Positions 11,601-23,044 of a stretch of 64,000 nucleotides of DNA are shown here, one piece after another. Position 1 is the first letter of the stretch. The number at the start of each line of letters is the position of its first letter. The DNA lies in the NCBI GenBank assembly GCA_963082975.1, contig OY720348.1, positions 58,565,461 through 58,629,460 on the forward strand, read 5' to 3'. The notes under the pieces are model-generated. The model worked only from the letters and a program-made list of their open reading frames with translations. It did no database searches and was not told the DNA's origin. This DNA comes from Labia minor. Lineage: Eukaryota > Arthropoda > Insecta > Dermaptera > Spongiphoridae. A program made the position numbers and the translations under genes.

Positions 11601-11993
11601 ATTATTTTGAGTAAAATAAATATTAATTATTTGATTTTTAAAAACGATTTTGACTTTCTTGTCAATAAAAAATCAAAAAAAAAAAAAAAAAATATTTATA
11701 AAGTTAGCAACATAATAATACAAATTAATAATTTATAAATAAAGGAAATTTAAATATTTGCTTTTATTCATTTATATATGAATCTAAAACTTATCTTATA
11801 ATATAACAATGTAAGAAAAAATTTTATATGTATATCAAACGGCGTCGGGCCGGGGGGGATGGTGCTAGTGCTCCCCCCCCCCCAAATATAGTGCAAAAAA
11901 TCAATTTAAAATTGATTAGTTTTGTAACTGAGAACCCAAAAGTAAAATAACTTCTTTAAATTACGTATAAGTATAGTATAAATATATTGTAAT

Positions 11994-12197
11994 CTTATAA
12001 ATAAAAATGAATCTCAAAAAGTTTGTAATTGCATCACCCAATAACGCCTAGACCAATTTTGACAATTCTTATTTTAAAATGTTCGTTGAAGTCCAAGGAT
12101 GGTTTTTACGGCGAGAAAAAATCGAATAATTGCCGGGAAAACCCTAAAAACTTCCCTTTTCTTTACATATTCTTATATATGAGATTTTATAAATGTA
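11994..12197 (+). mobile_element. Helitron-like 5' end fragment
   Basis: Begins TCTTATAAATAAAAATGAAT after an A, then GCATCACCCAATAACGCC, a layout typical of 5' ends of non-autonomous Helitrons in arthropods. It runs directly into the element starting at 12198. No 3' hairpin of its own is visible. The ORF at 12029-12313 runs across both elements and is spurious. Confidence 0.4.
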
Positions 12198-13788
12198 GTA
12201 CCGGGACCCCGAGCCTCGGCTCGGTACTTAAGTTAAAAAAAATGATTCATTATTATTGGATTTGGCTGGTAATATTAATACCTGGGACACCGAGCTCTCG
12301 CTCTACCCTTTAAAAAATATTGATACACAATTCTTTAATTATTTATTACAATTATTAAATGTTACACATTTGCATCAATCTGATTAAAATTAATGAACTT
12401 GTGCTCCTCAATAATACATAAATATATAATATATAGGTACATATATTTTTTTTCTATAGTGTTTTTTTGAAAAACTGTTTAGCGCCCCAAGTGGTTATAA
12501 AACAAACTAAAGACAAAAAAACGTGCTTTGCAGCTTTTCGGAATTAAAAAAGCAAAATTGGCAGTCGTGGGACTGGCCGACAGAAGTGAAAACTTCTGCG
12601 TAAGAAATTTTAAAACAGACGAAATTCGCGCTATTTCACGAGAAAGATGAATTTCATATGCATGTATATATATATAACTTATATATTATTTTAAACATAT
12701 ATTTTAAACAAATTTGTAACTTATATTTATATATATATAAATACACAACTTTGTTTAAAATATTGCAATACGAACTGTTTTATAAATTATCTCTAACATA
12801 TAAATATATATTTATTATGTGAAGTTCATTTCGTATAATTTTGATTATATATGTATATATGAAATGAACTTTACATAATAAATATATATTTATATGTTAG
12901 AGATAATTTATAAAACAGTTCTAATGACAATTCAAATTTCGCGCTCTGTTATAAGAAATTTGAAAGCAGATGGTTTCATGGTGTTGGTCACGATCACGCG
13001 AGTTCTATACTTTTTCCCCATCCCGCAAAAGTGCTCAACGCCGCTAAAGAAGTTTTCACTTCAAAAATTATTTAATATTTGGAAATATATCTGACTTATA
13101 GAAAAAATGAATATTAATTAAAGAAAGAAATAGTTTTTAAAATATCCTGAATAATATGTAACAATTTTCAAGATAGAAATTTATTACAATATTACAATTA
13201 TTAACTGTTGCATCATTGCATCAATCTGATTAAAATGAATGGAACTTCGGGTACTCAATAATAATAAATAAAATAATATTAATAAATATATTGAATAATA
13301 TTTTATTGAAAAAATATTAAAACTTATAAAACTATCTAAAACTTTATTAATAAAAGAACAATGAATAAATAAATATAGAATAGTAATTTATTAAAAAGTA
13401 AACAATAGATAAAAAGAAAAAAAAATAACAAAATCATTATTTTCATTTTTAAATAACGATTCACCCGGCGAGTTTCGAACCGACGAAATCCACTCGTTAA
13501 AACATCAGTCCAACCGCTGGACTATATGTATTTAGATAAAAAATTGTCATTTTTTTACTGTCTTAGCAGGCAGTATTAAAAATTTTGACGTTTTCCATAT
13601 ATAATTTTCAATTAAGAAATTAATAATGAAGCTGTATGTTTCAAGAGATATCATCAATAAAACTTAATTTTTCTTTATAAATACTATATCTAGTGTGAAT
13701 TTGAAAAAAATCGTTAGAGCGGTTTTTGAGAACCAATATATATAGATAAATACATATATACAATTTTAGCTAGCATAATAAGATAAGA
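12198..13788 (-). mobile_element. Helitron-like non-autonomous element, copy E1
   Basis: A 1.59 kb element nearly identical to 37889-39485. On the minus strand it begins TCTTATCTTATTATGCTAGC just after an A and ends with a hairpin (CCGAGCC...GGCTCGG region) and GTAC before a T. It carries an inverted repeat of ~55 bp arms (12779-12913), a tRNA-like segment (13465-13535) and a fragment also found in the Tc1-like remnant at 52600. No Rep/helicase ORF, so it would need an autonomous partner. The empty site at 46451/46452 defines the ends of its twin. Confidence 0.7.
13465..13535 (-). repeat. tRNA-like segment inside E1
   Basis: The minus strand carries TAGTCCAGCGGTTGGACTG (A-box-like) and GTCGGTTCGAAACTCGCCGG (B-box-like), about 45 bp apart. 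It is duplicated with its host element at about 39157-39227. I could not fold a complete cloverleaf with a credible acceptor stem, so this is a tRNA-derived promoter region, not a tRNA gene. Confidence 0.55.
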
Positions 13789-13967
13789 TAAGATATAGGA
13801 TATTGTTTGTACTCCTATTGTCTTCAAAAAATAGGTCAATGCTTTGTTGTTTTTTTTCTCTTGGGGACATATAAAAATGACCTTTTCTCTATGCCATGTG
13901 AGGGGAATTAAAATTATCAATACATTCTGTTTAGATTAAATAGTATTATATAAGACATTAAAATTTT

Positions 13968-14071
13968 TTTTTTACCGACCGACGATAGTAAGGGAGGTAT
14001 TGTTTTCACACCAAATTTCACATGTGGAGATTTTTAAATATCTACATGAGAATCATGCTTTTTCTTAACAG
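13968..14071 (+). repeat. Family A repeat, 5' fragment
   Basis: Begins TTACCGACCGACGATAGTAAGG and continues through CACCAAATTTCACATGTGG to CTTAACAG, where the long-TIR element at 14072 takes over. Confidence 0.8.
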
Positions 14072-14930
14072 AAATAATACTTTATATAAAAAAAAAACTT
14101 TTTTAAAAAACCACGTTTTTAACGCACTAAAAAGAAGAAAATAATTTTTCTGAAACCCCATAGGTACTGACATTACAAACAAGAGATATGATTTGAAGAA
14201 AATTTTCTATAACGTAAAACGTGGGGCGCAAATAATAATAAATTTTTTAAATGCAATATAATTTCTTTGATTAATTTATTTCAATATCCATGGATTTATA
14301 TTTTAAGTTTTATATTTTTTACCAGACTTTTTGTAAAAGGGAATATTATTAGTAATCCAACAGAATACTTTTATTAATGTAAATTTTTTTTGGAAAATTA
14401 ATTCCTTAATATTAAATAAACATCTTCAATTTACACTTTAGAAATTTTATTAACATAAATATTAAATATTTGCTAGAAGTTTTGCAGTAGCAAAATTTAG
14501 TTTTAGATTTCTTCAAGTTAAATTTCTTATATTATTTACCAGAATATTGTTAGGATGTCATTTTTTATCAGAATTTTTTAAAAGTGAATATTATTAGTAA
14601 TCTAAAGGTAATCTTTTCATAAATTAAATTTACCTCTTTTAAAAATTTCGATAAGTTATAAGCTTTACTTTTTGAAGCTAATTAAAATATGAATTCATTT
14701 ATCCTATTAATTTGTACCTAATAACATTTATTTATAAATTTTTATACGATACAGAATATTTTAGCCATAGTTGCGCCCCACGTTTTACGTTATAGAAAAT
14801 TTTCTTCAAATCATATCTCTTGTTTGTAATGTCAGTACCTATGGGGTTTCAGAAAAATTATTTTCTTCTTTTTAGTGCGTTAAAAACGTGGTTTTTTAAA
14901 AAAGTTTTTTTTTTATATAAAGTATTATTT
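14072..14930. mobile_element. Long-TIR foldback/MITE element
   Basis: 859 bp element with ~165 bp terminal inverted repeats. The left arm (14072-14236) reads AAATAATACTTTATAT... to ACGTAAAACGTGGGGCGCAA; the right arm (14768-14930) is its near-perfect reverse complement. The centre is AT-rich with no ORF. It abuts a family A fragment on the left. Superfamily not determined. Confidence 0.8.
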
Positions 14931-15289
14931 TCTACTTTTTAGTCTTCATATATTGCAATCGATTTCACTTGACCTATACTACTTTTAAGTTTTTTGATTG
15001 ACTTTAATAGTCATGAAATACTATTATCCTGAAAGTAATAAATTTAAATTGAATTATAAAGAGAAATTTTTAAATTTGTCATATTTTAATTCTTTATTGC
15101 CTAAAACTCATAAATTTAAATTTTGTTTTCTAAATTACAGTACAAAACATTAATATACCTTCTTTCAAATTTATTTACATTTTAAATATTATACATATTA
15201 TATTATTCTTTTAACGGGTTTTTAACGGTTTTTTTCAAATTTAAATATTTACACTTTTTGTTTTGATTTTCCCATACAAAATTATATTC

Positions 15290-15480
15290 ATTAATTATGC
15301 TCTAATTAAACACTTGCAAGCTACGAATGTGTTATTTTATTGTATTGTCATCCAGAATACATAACTCTGAAAAGTTTCAGAGCGATTGGATGACTGGAAG
15401 TGGTCGAAATTTCGATTGCAAGATTTGACCCGAACAGATAAATAAACAAACAAACAAACAAGAAAGCAAGCTAAGAAAAA
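15290..15480 (+). repeat. Family C dispersed repeat, copy 1
   Basis: Contains GCAAGCTACGAATGTG, AGTTTCAGAGCGATTGG and TGGAAGTGGTCGAAATTTCG. Almost identical to 16605-16795. Short, no ORF, of the type found in non-autonomous arthropod elements. Confidence 0.75.
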
Positions 15481-16604
15481 CGTGGTAAAATACACTCAGT
15501 TAGCAAGAGTGCTAATGATGACTTGGTGAGATGCAGAGAGCAAATGATAGCTGAAGGAAATTGAGGGTGGCGTTTAAGTCGAAAAAAGGTGTGTCGAAAC
15601 AGGCAACCAATCAGAAGACCCGTTAAGTAAAAATAAGAAGAGGGGAGTTTGAACCTTTTTTCTACCTCCCTATTATATTTTTTCAATATTTTGATTTTAT
15701 TAATTTTTTATCTCTCTTTGTAAAGACGAAATTATAACTTTAAAATGATTTTAAATGTAATCAATCAAAAGTCAGAAATTATAATTTAAAAAAATCAAAA
15801 TTCTTCATAAAAAAAAATGGCTTTTTATTTTTTCTAATACATTTACCGTGTATATAATATATAGAGATTCTTTATTTCATTAGATTGAATATTATTTATT
15901 AGTAATTCATTTAATAAATATCTAATCGTTATTTGAAATTTATTTAATTATTATTTTAGAATTTATGATGCTTAATCCAAATTTAATTCGCAGCATGGAA
16001 CATACGATCAGGACTGTCATTTAGTTGGAGGGGAGCGACCTGAACATTTTTTCAAACTTCTTATTTAAACGGATTTTAATATTTTGATTATTATTATTAA
16101 TTAATGTATTATATTTGCATCCCGCCTCGTTTTTGTATTAGATATTGTATCAATATTTTTTATATTTAAAATATTTTAAAATTTTTTAATTAATTTCGAA
16201 AGAAAATTAAAAATATATTTATACAATTTTTGCTAGTATAATAAAATAAGATCTAATGAAATATATTTATTTTTATCGTCAATTCACAATGTGTCATTTA
16301 TTATATTATTAATTTGTGAAATGATTACAAATTTTATGTAAAATCCATTCTCTATTCGTTTAGATCAAAAATAATATATTTAATATTTAATATATTGAAT
16401 ATATTTAATACATACTAGAATCAACTCTTGAATATTTTTTTAAACAAGCGGACTATGGACATCTGTATTATTTATTTTTAATGTTTTGACAAAGTCCCTT
16501 TTGTTGTTTTCTTCTTTTGTATTATGTATTGAGAAAGGTAAGTTTTGGAAAGGGCCTTTTGTTGTATTATTATTGTTTCTCCTTTTTAAGTTAACAAAAT
16601 ACAA
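15481..16604. other. AT-rich non-coding stretch
   Basis: No gene supported. A fragment near 16210-16250 (GCTAGTATAATAAAATAAGATC) resembles the 5' terminus of the E1/E2 Helitron-like element, suggesting a further decayed copy. The ORF at 15471-15686 has no recognisable features. Confidence 0.45.
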
Positions 16605-16795
16605 ATATTCATTAATTATGCTCTAATTAATCACTTGCAAGCTACGAATGTGTTATTTTATTGTATTGTCATCCAGAATACATAACTCTGAAAAGTTTCA
16701 GAGCGATTGGATGACTGGAAGTGGTCGAAATTTCGATTGCAAGATTTGATCCGAACAGATAAACAAGAAAGCAAGCTAAGAAAAACGTGATAAAA
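16605..16795 (+). repeat. Family C dispersed repeat, copy 2
   Basis: Near-identical to 15290-15480; followed directly by a family A fragment beginning at the AAAAGTATTTTTAGCATGAT motif. Confidence 0.75.
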
Positions 16796-16975
16796 AGTAT
16801 TTTTAGCATGATGTCTGTCCGTTTGTCTGTCCGTCTGTCCGTCCGTATAGATGTGTACAGCCTGAACGGTTGAACGGATTTTGATGAAATTTAGTATATT
16901 TACTTAATGCATCAGTGGGATGAATTGATCAACTTTTGGTGCAAATCCGGAAACCGGAAGTGGTAGTATTAGGAA
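16796..16975 (+). repeat. Family A repeat, internal fragment
   Basis: Internal part of family A: TAGCATGATGTCTGTCCG through GGAAACCGGAAGTGGTAGTA. Both element ends are missing. Confidence 0.8.
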
Positions 16976-17372
16976 CGTTTCGAATCGGTTAAAATCCAAT
17001 TACAAATTGTTAAGATTACAGGCAGACAGACCGACAGAAAAGTGAAATTAATAAAAAGCGTATAAAAAGGAAGACAATAACTGCTTCTTGCCATTGTAAT
17101 AGAATCTTTTCTATTTGTCCGATTGTACATACACTCTATTAAAGATTTCCCACTATATTTAACTAATTCTGCAGTTATCTCATCTATTATTTTCAAATCA
17201 TAGGTTCCCCAAACTTGTTTGTGTCGTAGACCACTTGCCATGTTTTTCGGTTTTGGGTAGACACCCTACTTAACCTGAAATTGAGTTTTTATAAAAAAAT
17301 TTTACCTTTTTTAAGAGCTTTATTGTATCGGGAAAAAATTTATTTTTTTTAGGGCATTATTAAATAAGTTGA
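16976..17372. other. Non-coding stretch with hAT-like end motif
   Basis: No gene supported. Around 17195-17240 the sequence AGGTTCCCCAAACTTGTTTG followed by GTAGACCACTTGCC resembles the subterminal region of non-autonomous hAT elements, but no target duplication was found. Confidence 0.35.
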
Positions 17373-18003
17373 CCTGTGGCCAGGTCCGAACCGACCGACG
17401 GTTTCCAGCTACAGAAACAATTTCAAATAATTTTAATATATCTATTAATGTAATAAAAACAGATATGGATATAACATAAATATTTTTAATTTTATTTTAT
17501 TTATAATATATAGCTGGGGTAGCCGGCGTTGCCGGCGTTACCCGAGGCTGTGACGTCATGAAGGGCTGGGTGACGTCATATAATTTTAAATTAAGAAAAA
17601 CATAATGAAGATGATTTTTCCCGAGGATAATAACAATACATTCGTGGTGATATGTAAAAAAATCTCCTTATGTGAAATTTGGTGCGAAAATAACCCTTCC
17701 CTTCTTATCGTCGATCGCTAATACTACCACTTCCGGTTTCCGGATTTGCACCAAAAGTTGATCAATTCATCCCACTGATGCATTAAGTAAATATACCAAA
17801 TTTCATCAAAATCCGTTAAGCCGTTCAGGCTGTACACATCTATACGGACGGACAGACGGACGGACGGACAGACGGACAGAATCATGCTAAAAATACTTTT
17901 TTCTGTTAAGAAAATGCATGATTCGTGGAGATATGTAAAAATCTCCACATGTGAAATTTGGTGTGAAAACAATACCTCCCTTACTATCGTCGGTCGGTAA
18001 AAA
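17373..18003 (-). repeat. Family A repeat, full-length copy
   Basis: Same layout as 1370-2003, including an insertion-like stretch AGCTGGGGTAGCCGGCGTT near 17512. ORFs on either strand here are spurious. Confidence 0.85.
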
Positions 18004-18494
18004 TTGAAAATGTTTAAGACCTGTTGGAAACCACTGCTGTAAGATGAGAATTCATTTCTTGTAGTGAATAAACATTATGTAAAAATAATCAGAAATCATT
18101 TTTCTTGCAAATTATTATTAGTTATTGTATTGTATTTGCAAGGGCAGAACTAAGCCTAATATATTTTTAAAATTTTTAATTAATTTTGAAAATCCTTTAA
18201 AAATATTGTTGACGACGATTTGAAATTATCAAAGTTAAATATTAATTTTATTTTCTATTTTCAATATTTTAATCAATTTTTTTCTATTCCACATCTTTCA
18301 AAGTATATTTATTTATTTTTAATTGTCAATTTTCATCTAGAAATGATACTAGAGCGCTATCTGGCCAATTAATTATTAATTAATTGAATTCTGAAATTAA
18401 TTAACATGTGTACAATCTTAAAGAAATTGTTAATAATTGACATCTCATTGGTAACAAATTCATTGGTTATTCATTCGGAGAAAGAATCATTTTC

Positions 18495-18520
18495 CTATAT
18501 AAGATTACTTCTCCTCTTCC
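18495..18520 (+). promoter_or_regulatory. Candidate TATA box and start region of small-gene copy 4
   Basis: CCTATATAAGATTACTTCTC lies about 126 bp before the ATG. It is a good match to a TATA box (TATATAAG) and is conserved in position with copies 2 and 5. Confidence 0.55.
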
Positions 18521-18625
18521 AAATTTATTATATGAAATAAATTCGATCAAATAAGATTGCCATTCTTTTTTGAATTTAATTCAACTGATTGATTTAAAGT
18601 TGAGTCTCCTCTTGAATTTTAAAAC

Positions 18626-19014
18626 ATGATCAACTTACCAAAACTTGCCTTGAAATACGAAAATGGCGCACATGGTTATATATTATATTTCCAAAATAAT
18701 GAAGAATTATTTATTGGTATGTAAATCTTATTCCACTCTTATTTTTAACCATTCCCATCCATTTATTCTCCCTGTTTTTTGTAGCTGTTTTGAAGATGTA
18801 TGTTGAAGATATAACTTCCAGACATCCAGAAATGCTTACCGTTTTCATCACCCATGACATTTTGAAGGAATGGATATGGACAATCCCCACATTCCTGATT
18901 TATATCAAAGTGAACAACAAATATAATTGTTCATTAGAAGATCAGGACCATTTGATTCAACATTTCTTAATGGCAGGGTTTACTAAAGCGCAAACCTGGG
19001 TTGTTTGTTTTTGA
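18626..19014 (+). CDS. Small two-exon protein family, copy 4 (exons 18626-18716, 18785-19014)
   Basis: Predicted 106 aa protein. Donor GTATGTAAAT, 68 bp intron, acceptor TTTTTTGTAG, same split codon as the other copies. Exon 1 ends NNEELF with Ile replacing the usual Asp. Exon 2 has KMYVEDITSRHPE, DILKEWIW, FLIYIKVNN, SLEDQDHLIQHF and ends TWVVCF. As in copies 3 and 5 the tail is WVVC-type, not DESGSQ. The frame is open and the predicted TATA element is the best of the family, so it may be expressed. Function unknown. Confidence 0.72.
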
Positions 19015-19312
19015 TACTATAATTTTTATATTTATTTTTTTACCGTGTTTTAATAAATATAATTTATTAATTTGAATTTAGGTGTTAAGTTCATTCCTAG
19101 TGATTCCATAGCAAGATTCTAATTCCAACCTCAAACAAAGTAAAGGAAACATCCACTGGGATGTTTCCTACATGACTTATTAATTATAAACAAACAATTT
19201 ATTTAATGTTAATTTGTAACAGCTTGGAAATTTATATAATTAAAAAAAAAAATTTGAATAAATAAATGAATAATTTAGTAATATTAAAACAAATGATATT
19301 AATAATATTACA

Positions 19313-19461
19313 TTTTGAAGGAATGGATATGGAAAAGCCCCACATTCCAGATTTATGTCAAAGTGAACAACAAATATGATTGTTCATTAGAAGATCATAA
19401 TTTCTTAATGGCAGGGTTTAATAAAGTGCAATCCATCCTTGATGAGTCAGGTAGTCAATAA
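19313..19461 (+). pseudogene. Truncated exon-2 pseudogene of the small-protein family
   Basis: Reads ILKEWIWKSPTFQIYVKVNN, then lacks the six codons equivalent to QEDLIQ, then NFLMAGFNKVQSILDESGSQ and stop. It begins mid-exon without a splice acceptor. Same breakpoint as the fragments at 9664-9832 and 24990-25166. Confidence 0.8.
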
Positions 19462-19573
19462 TGACTCACTTATTACTAAATATCTTGCAATTTTTTATAA
19501 TTTTTTTTAATATACTCTTCTCCACGTTGTAATGTTGTTTTTTTCTCTTTGATTCTGTAATTGAATGGAGTAT

Positions 19574-19947
19574 TTTTACCGACCGACGATAGTAAGAGAG
19601 GTATTGTTTTCACACCAAATTTCACATGAGGAGATTTTTTTATATATCACCACGAATCATGCACTTTGTATTGGTTTTATCCTCGGGAAAATCATATTTA
19701 TTATTTTTTTCTTGATTTAAAATATATGACGTCATCCAGCCATTCATGACGTCACAGCCTGGTCTTGCATATATATTATAAATAAAATAAAATTAAAAAT
19801 GTTTATATTTATTATTTATGTATCCATATGTTTTTTATTACATTAATAGATATATTAAAATTATTTGAAATTGTTTCTATAGCTGCTAATTAATTTACTT
19901 CAAACCGTCTGTCGGTTCGGACCTGGCCACAGGTCAACTTATTTTTT
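19574..19947 (+). repeat. Family A repeat, internally deleted copy
   Basis: Both ends are present (ACCGACCGACGATAGTAAG and CACAGGTCAACTTATT) but the TCCG-rich middle is missing; the first GGAGATTTTT is joined straight to the second. Confidence 0.8.
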
Positions 19948-20597
19948 ATTCTGCTATATTCTATCATCATTTTTATTATATTAAAAAAATATTTAAAAAT
20001 TGTAATTTTTTTAAAACACTTGAAAAAAAATATTTTATTTTTCATCAATAAAAATTAATCAATAAAATATTGGATTACAATTTCAACAAACCATTGTATA
20101 TTTATTTCTATTTTCCCAAATGTGAAGAAAAATAGTTTGTTTGAAGTACATTGCATGTTTTTACCTTTTCATTGATATTTTCTAATGAACCACTCCTTTA
20201 TATATCTTGCACTTTTGATAACAACTACTCAATCCTAGCAATGGAATAGGATCAATTAATTGGCGGTTTTAAATAATAAAATAATTCAAGAGGTAAACAA
20301 ATTTTAAAGTTGAATCACTATTTGAATAAACTATATTTTCTTATTATCACGCCAGATATTTTGATGTTATTATACCTTTTGAAGGCGCCTGAGTCATTTT
20401 CACTAAATTTTAAAAAAATATCTGTCTGTCTTTGTGTGTGTGTGTCTATGTAGACAAGATTGTGCACAAACGGATTGTGCAAGAATAATGAAATTTGGTA
20501 CATGGGCATTATTCAAAATTCCTAGTTTTTTATCAACTTTTGATAAATGTAGCTCTTTTGGAAGAGGGTCACATTTTGATTTTTTTCCTTCAAACTG

Positions 20598-20862
20598 TAG
20601 TGGTGTATTAGGACGGCAAAGCGGGGGAACGACGTTCCCTTACCTTTTTTGAGAACCGGAAGGTGTTCCAGTACTTTTCATGTCCCGACAACTCCCACTT
20701 CAATCTACTGTTAGAATTTCTTTTTTTGTGTTCGTTAATATTTTGTATATGAGAATAAGAAAAAATAAAAACTTATATGGTAAAAAATAGTTTGTTCAAA
20801 ATAGCACTTTTTTTACTACGACTATGCATTTCCTTACTTCTTATTTTACCAATACATCACTG
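20598..20862. mobile_element. hAT-type MITE
   Basis: Begins TAGTGGTGTATTAGG and ends CCAATACATCACTG; it contains GGGGAACGACGTTCCCTTAC. Flanks TCAAACTG (20590-20597) and CTAAACTG (20863-20870) fit an 8 bp duplication with two changes. A younger relative lies at 30730-30970. It is inserted in a family B repeat. A shortened inverted relative of its left end is at about 24186-24213. Confidence 0.75.
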
Positions 20863-21020
20863 CTAAACTGACCGTGAAAATAAAGATATATGTTTGATAC
20901 ATTATTAAAAATTGTATAAAACTGTAATATATAGAATTTCAACTGTATTAGATCGCTTAAAGTACCGGAATTCATTTTTTAACATATTGATTGTCAATCA
21001 CGCGCCAGCACGTGACGTGG
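20863..21020 (-). repeat. Family B repeat, remainder beyond the MITE
   Basis: Contains the CACGCGCCAGCACGTGACGT segment typical of family B, minus orientation. Confidence 0.55.
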
Positions 21021-21029
21021 TGCTATCAC

Positions 21030-21480
21030 CAAAGAGCCAAACTCTTGGGCTCAACAACTGAGACTTAGACTTAACAAATTATACTGGCTGCTCCGACAAA
21101 AATCTCAACTGACGATAGACAATAAACTTCTCATTTACAAAATGATCCTGAAACCCATTTGGACCTATGGTATTCAGATGTGGGGGACCGCTAGACCGCT
21201 AGCAAATCCAACAGAGACCAAATTCAGCGGTTTCAAAACAAAATTCTTAGACTAATAGTCGGTCCTCCTTGGCATGTTCCTAACAGTCTGATTCATAGCG
21301 ACCTCGGAATAGATACAGTTGATATGGAAATTAAAAATAACAGCCTTCGCTACAAAGACAGACTACTTAAACACCCTATTAGACACACAAGGACAACTGA
21401 GACGATTCAAAAGACTCAAACCACAGGACTTGACAAGAGACATTAATAAATAGACCCGCGATGGTGCCCTTGCTGGGATT
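21030..21480 (+). pseudogene. Jockey-like non-LTR ORF2 C-terminal pseudogene
   Basis: Plus-strand reading gives KLYWLLRQKSQLTIDNKLLI, YKMILKPIWTYGIQMWGTA, then after a frameshift IQRFQNKILRLIVGPPWHVP and DLGIDTVDMEIKNNSLRYKD. These are the conserved C-terminal blocks of Jockey-clade ORF2 proteins downstream of the reverse transcriptase core. At least one frameshift (around 21195-21215) and terminal stops make it non-functional. It is 5' truncated, as is usual for target-primed insertions. Confidence 0.85.
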
Positions 21481-22208
21481 AGCCTTCAGATTAATAATTC
21501 AGTGACATTCCCTTCTTCCTCCTCGACTATTTTCCTAACCACACTTCCAATGATTCACTTTGCTTAACCTCTATATTTTCCTTTTACCTCCCCTCCCCAT
21601 TTATTACTCTTTGATTATTGTAAACCATATATTATTGCCTACGGGAAGATGTACAAAGTTAAATGGATGCTAAATAAGAAAAAATATAATAATAATCATA
21701 ATAATTATTAACATTTTAAATAAAAAAAAGAAAGTGTTTTTCATATATCATATATATTTTTTTCAAATAACATATATAGATATACATATATATTTTATTT
21801 TTTGACATTTGTATATTATAAGACAAGTTTTAGATTCATATAATAATAAATAAAAGCAAATATTTAAATTTCCTTTATTTATAAATGATTTATGGAGAAT
21901 ATAGCCCCTCAAAAAATGTAATTTGAACGGCAAATTGTCAGCTGTAAAAGTAGTAAAATTAACGACAAATTAGGTATCCTTACCAACTAGTCATGTCACG
22001 ACAAAATTAGATTTTAAAGCGACAGCGGTTATATTTTCCTGATTAAATAATAAATAAACCAGAAATTTATTTATAATAAATTTATTTAAAAAAACGAGCA
22101 TACATTATAATTAAGTCAAGTATATATATATAATAAACATTTGTAGCAAATTTATTTACCAAAACAAAACGATTGAAAATACATATACGTATAATTGATA
22201 TATTCTTC
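21481..22208. other. Non-coding DNA; inner arm of the large inverted repeat
   Basis: The stretch from about 21930 to 22085 (TCAGCTGTAAAAGTAGTAAA through GCGACAGCGGTTATATTTTC) is repeated inverted at about 24040-24185. It marks the inner edge of the inverted duplication. No gene. Confidence 0.6.
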
Positions 22209-22542
22209 TGCTTTTGATTATTCATCAACCTGGGCGATCGACATCTTAAAGGAGGCGATAAGTTATTTTTGTGGTGCGAAATCATTTCCAACTCTAAAAA
22301 AAAGATAAGATGATTTTGCGAACAGGCTTTTAAAACATTTCCTCTTTTCAATTTTTTTCAATATGGTTCTAAAAAACTAAAAAAGGTCAGATGATTTTGG
22401 TTTTGGTTCTGATATGGGTCTAAGTATCACCGGGTGAACCTACCTTATATTAGGGATTATCATGCAATTTTTATCTGTAAAAATTTTAAGGGGGGCGAAT
22501 TAACAAAAGGGGCGTTTGGTACAAATAGGTTGAAAAACACTG
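22209..22542. mobile_element. Possible hAT-type non-autonomous element
   Basis: Left side CATCAACCTGGGCGATCGAC and right side AGGTTGAAAAACACTG form an imperfect inverted pair of the kind seen in hAT derivatives. No clean 8 bp duplication was found, so this is tentative. Confidence 0.35.
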
Positions 22543-23044
22543 ATCTAAAGTGTTCTCTTTTGATGTTTTGCACCATGAATTTTCATTTTTGATATATTCT
22601 TCTGCTTTAGATGACTCTTCAAAATCTTTTACTAGTACTTTAGTAGTATTTAGTGACTTTACTTTCATTATTTTCATTTTCTACATAATCTTCCAAACAA
22701 AAAATTTCTTCAATTATACTGTAGATAAGGGTAAAAAATAAGAAAAAAAACTTTAAAAAATTTTTATATTCATATTTATATTACCTTCATAAAACATACG
22801 CAATCTTTAACTGGAATTTTTTACATGTTTTACTTTATTTTAACCTTAAATTTACTGTCATATTCTGAACGGACGTTGTTTGCCAGTAATATGTAGTAAT
22901 TTGAAATTATATTAATTGCCGTTCGTTTACACATTTTGTCGTTTTATCAATTTTTGGTCGTTGTATATTTTTTTTTTTGCAAAACCAAATTTGTCGTGCT
23001 TTTTTGATATGCCGAAAAATGGCACCCATTATTTATTTGAATTA

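Larger units (their letters stand above)
9170..12000 (-). repeat. Segmental duplication cassette containing small-gene copy 3
   Basis: This block (second-exon pseudogene, Jockey C-terminal remnant, gene copy 3, ~1.3 kb 5' flank) matches 24505-28250 in the same orientation and 18010-20310 in the opposite one. Differences between copies are mostly family A and other insertions and small indels. Landmarks: the GGATTGAGTAGTTGTTATC stretch at about 9254, an AT microsatellite at about 11567-11600 and the C-run at about 11870-11885. Confidence 0.85.
18010..20597 (+). repeat. Segmental duplication cassette containing small-gene copy 4
   Basis: Opposite orientation to the cassettes at 9170-12000 and 24175-28250. 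Order: 5' flank, gene copy 4, short Jockey-flank sequence (about 19086-19160), exon-2 pseudogene, a family A insertion, then the GATAACAACTACTCAATCC region. Together with 24.0-28.25 kb it forms a large inverted repeat. Confidence 0.8.

Noticed and set aside
12894-13094. 66-codon ORF found identically at 38586-38786
   Set aside because: Part of the duplicated Helitron-like element; the identity reflects element duplication, and the ORF has no domain beyond a short stretch shared with the Tc1-like tail.
13465-13535. Possible tRNA gene (also 31290, 40800, 51480)
   Set aside because: A- and B-box-like motifs are present but acceptor and anticodon stems do not fold convincingly, and each lies in repeated DNA, so they were called tRNA-like SINE or Helitron segments.
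16801-16860. Regular TCCG/TCTG units resembling a CRISPR or satellite array
   Set aside because: Units are 4 bp, without spacers, and sit at the same place in every family A copy; they are part of that element.
20434-20652. 72-codon ORF also seen at 24134-24511 with MCVCLCRQDCAQ start
   Set aside because: It reads through a CACACA microsatellite of family B and a MITE; the second copy arises from the inverted duplication.
22486-22741. ORFs on both strands over the same interval
   Set aside because: No recognisable motif, AT-rich, overlapping a possible hAT-derived end; not enough for a gene call.
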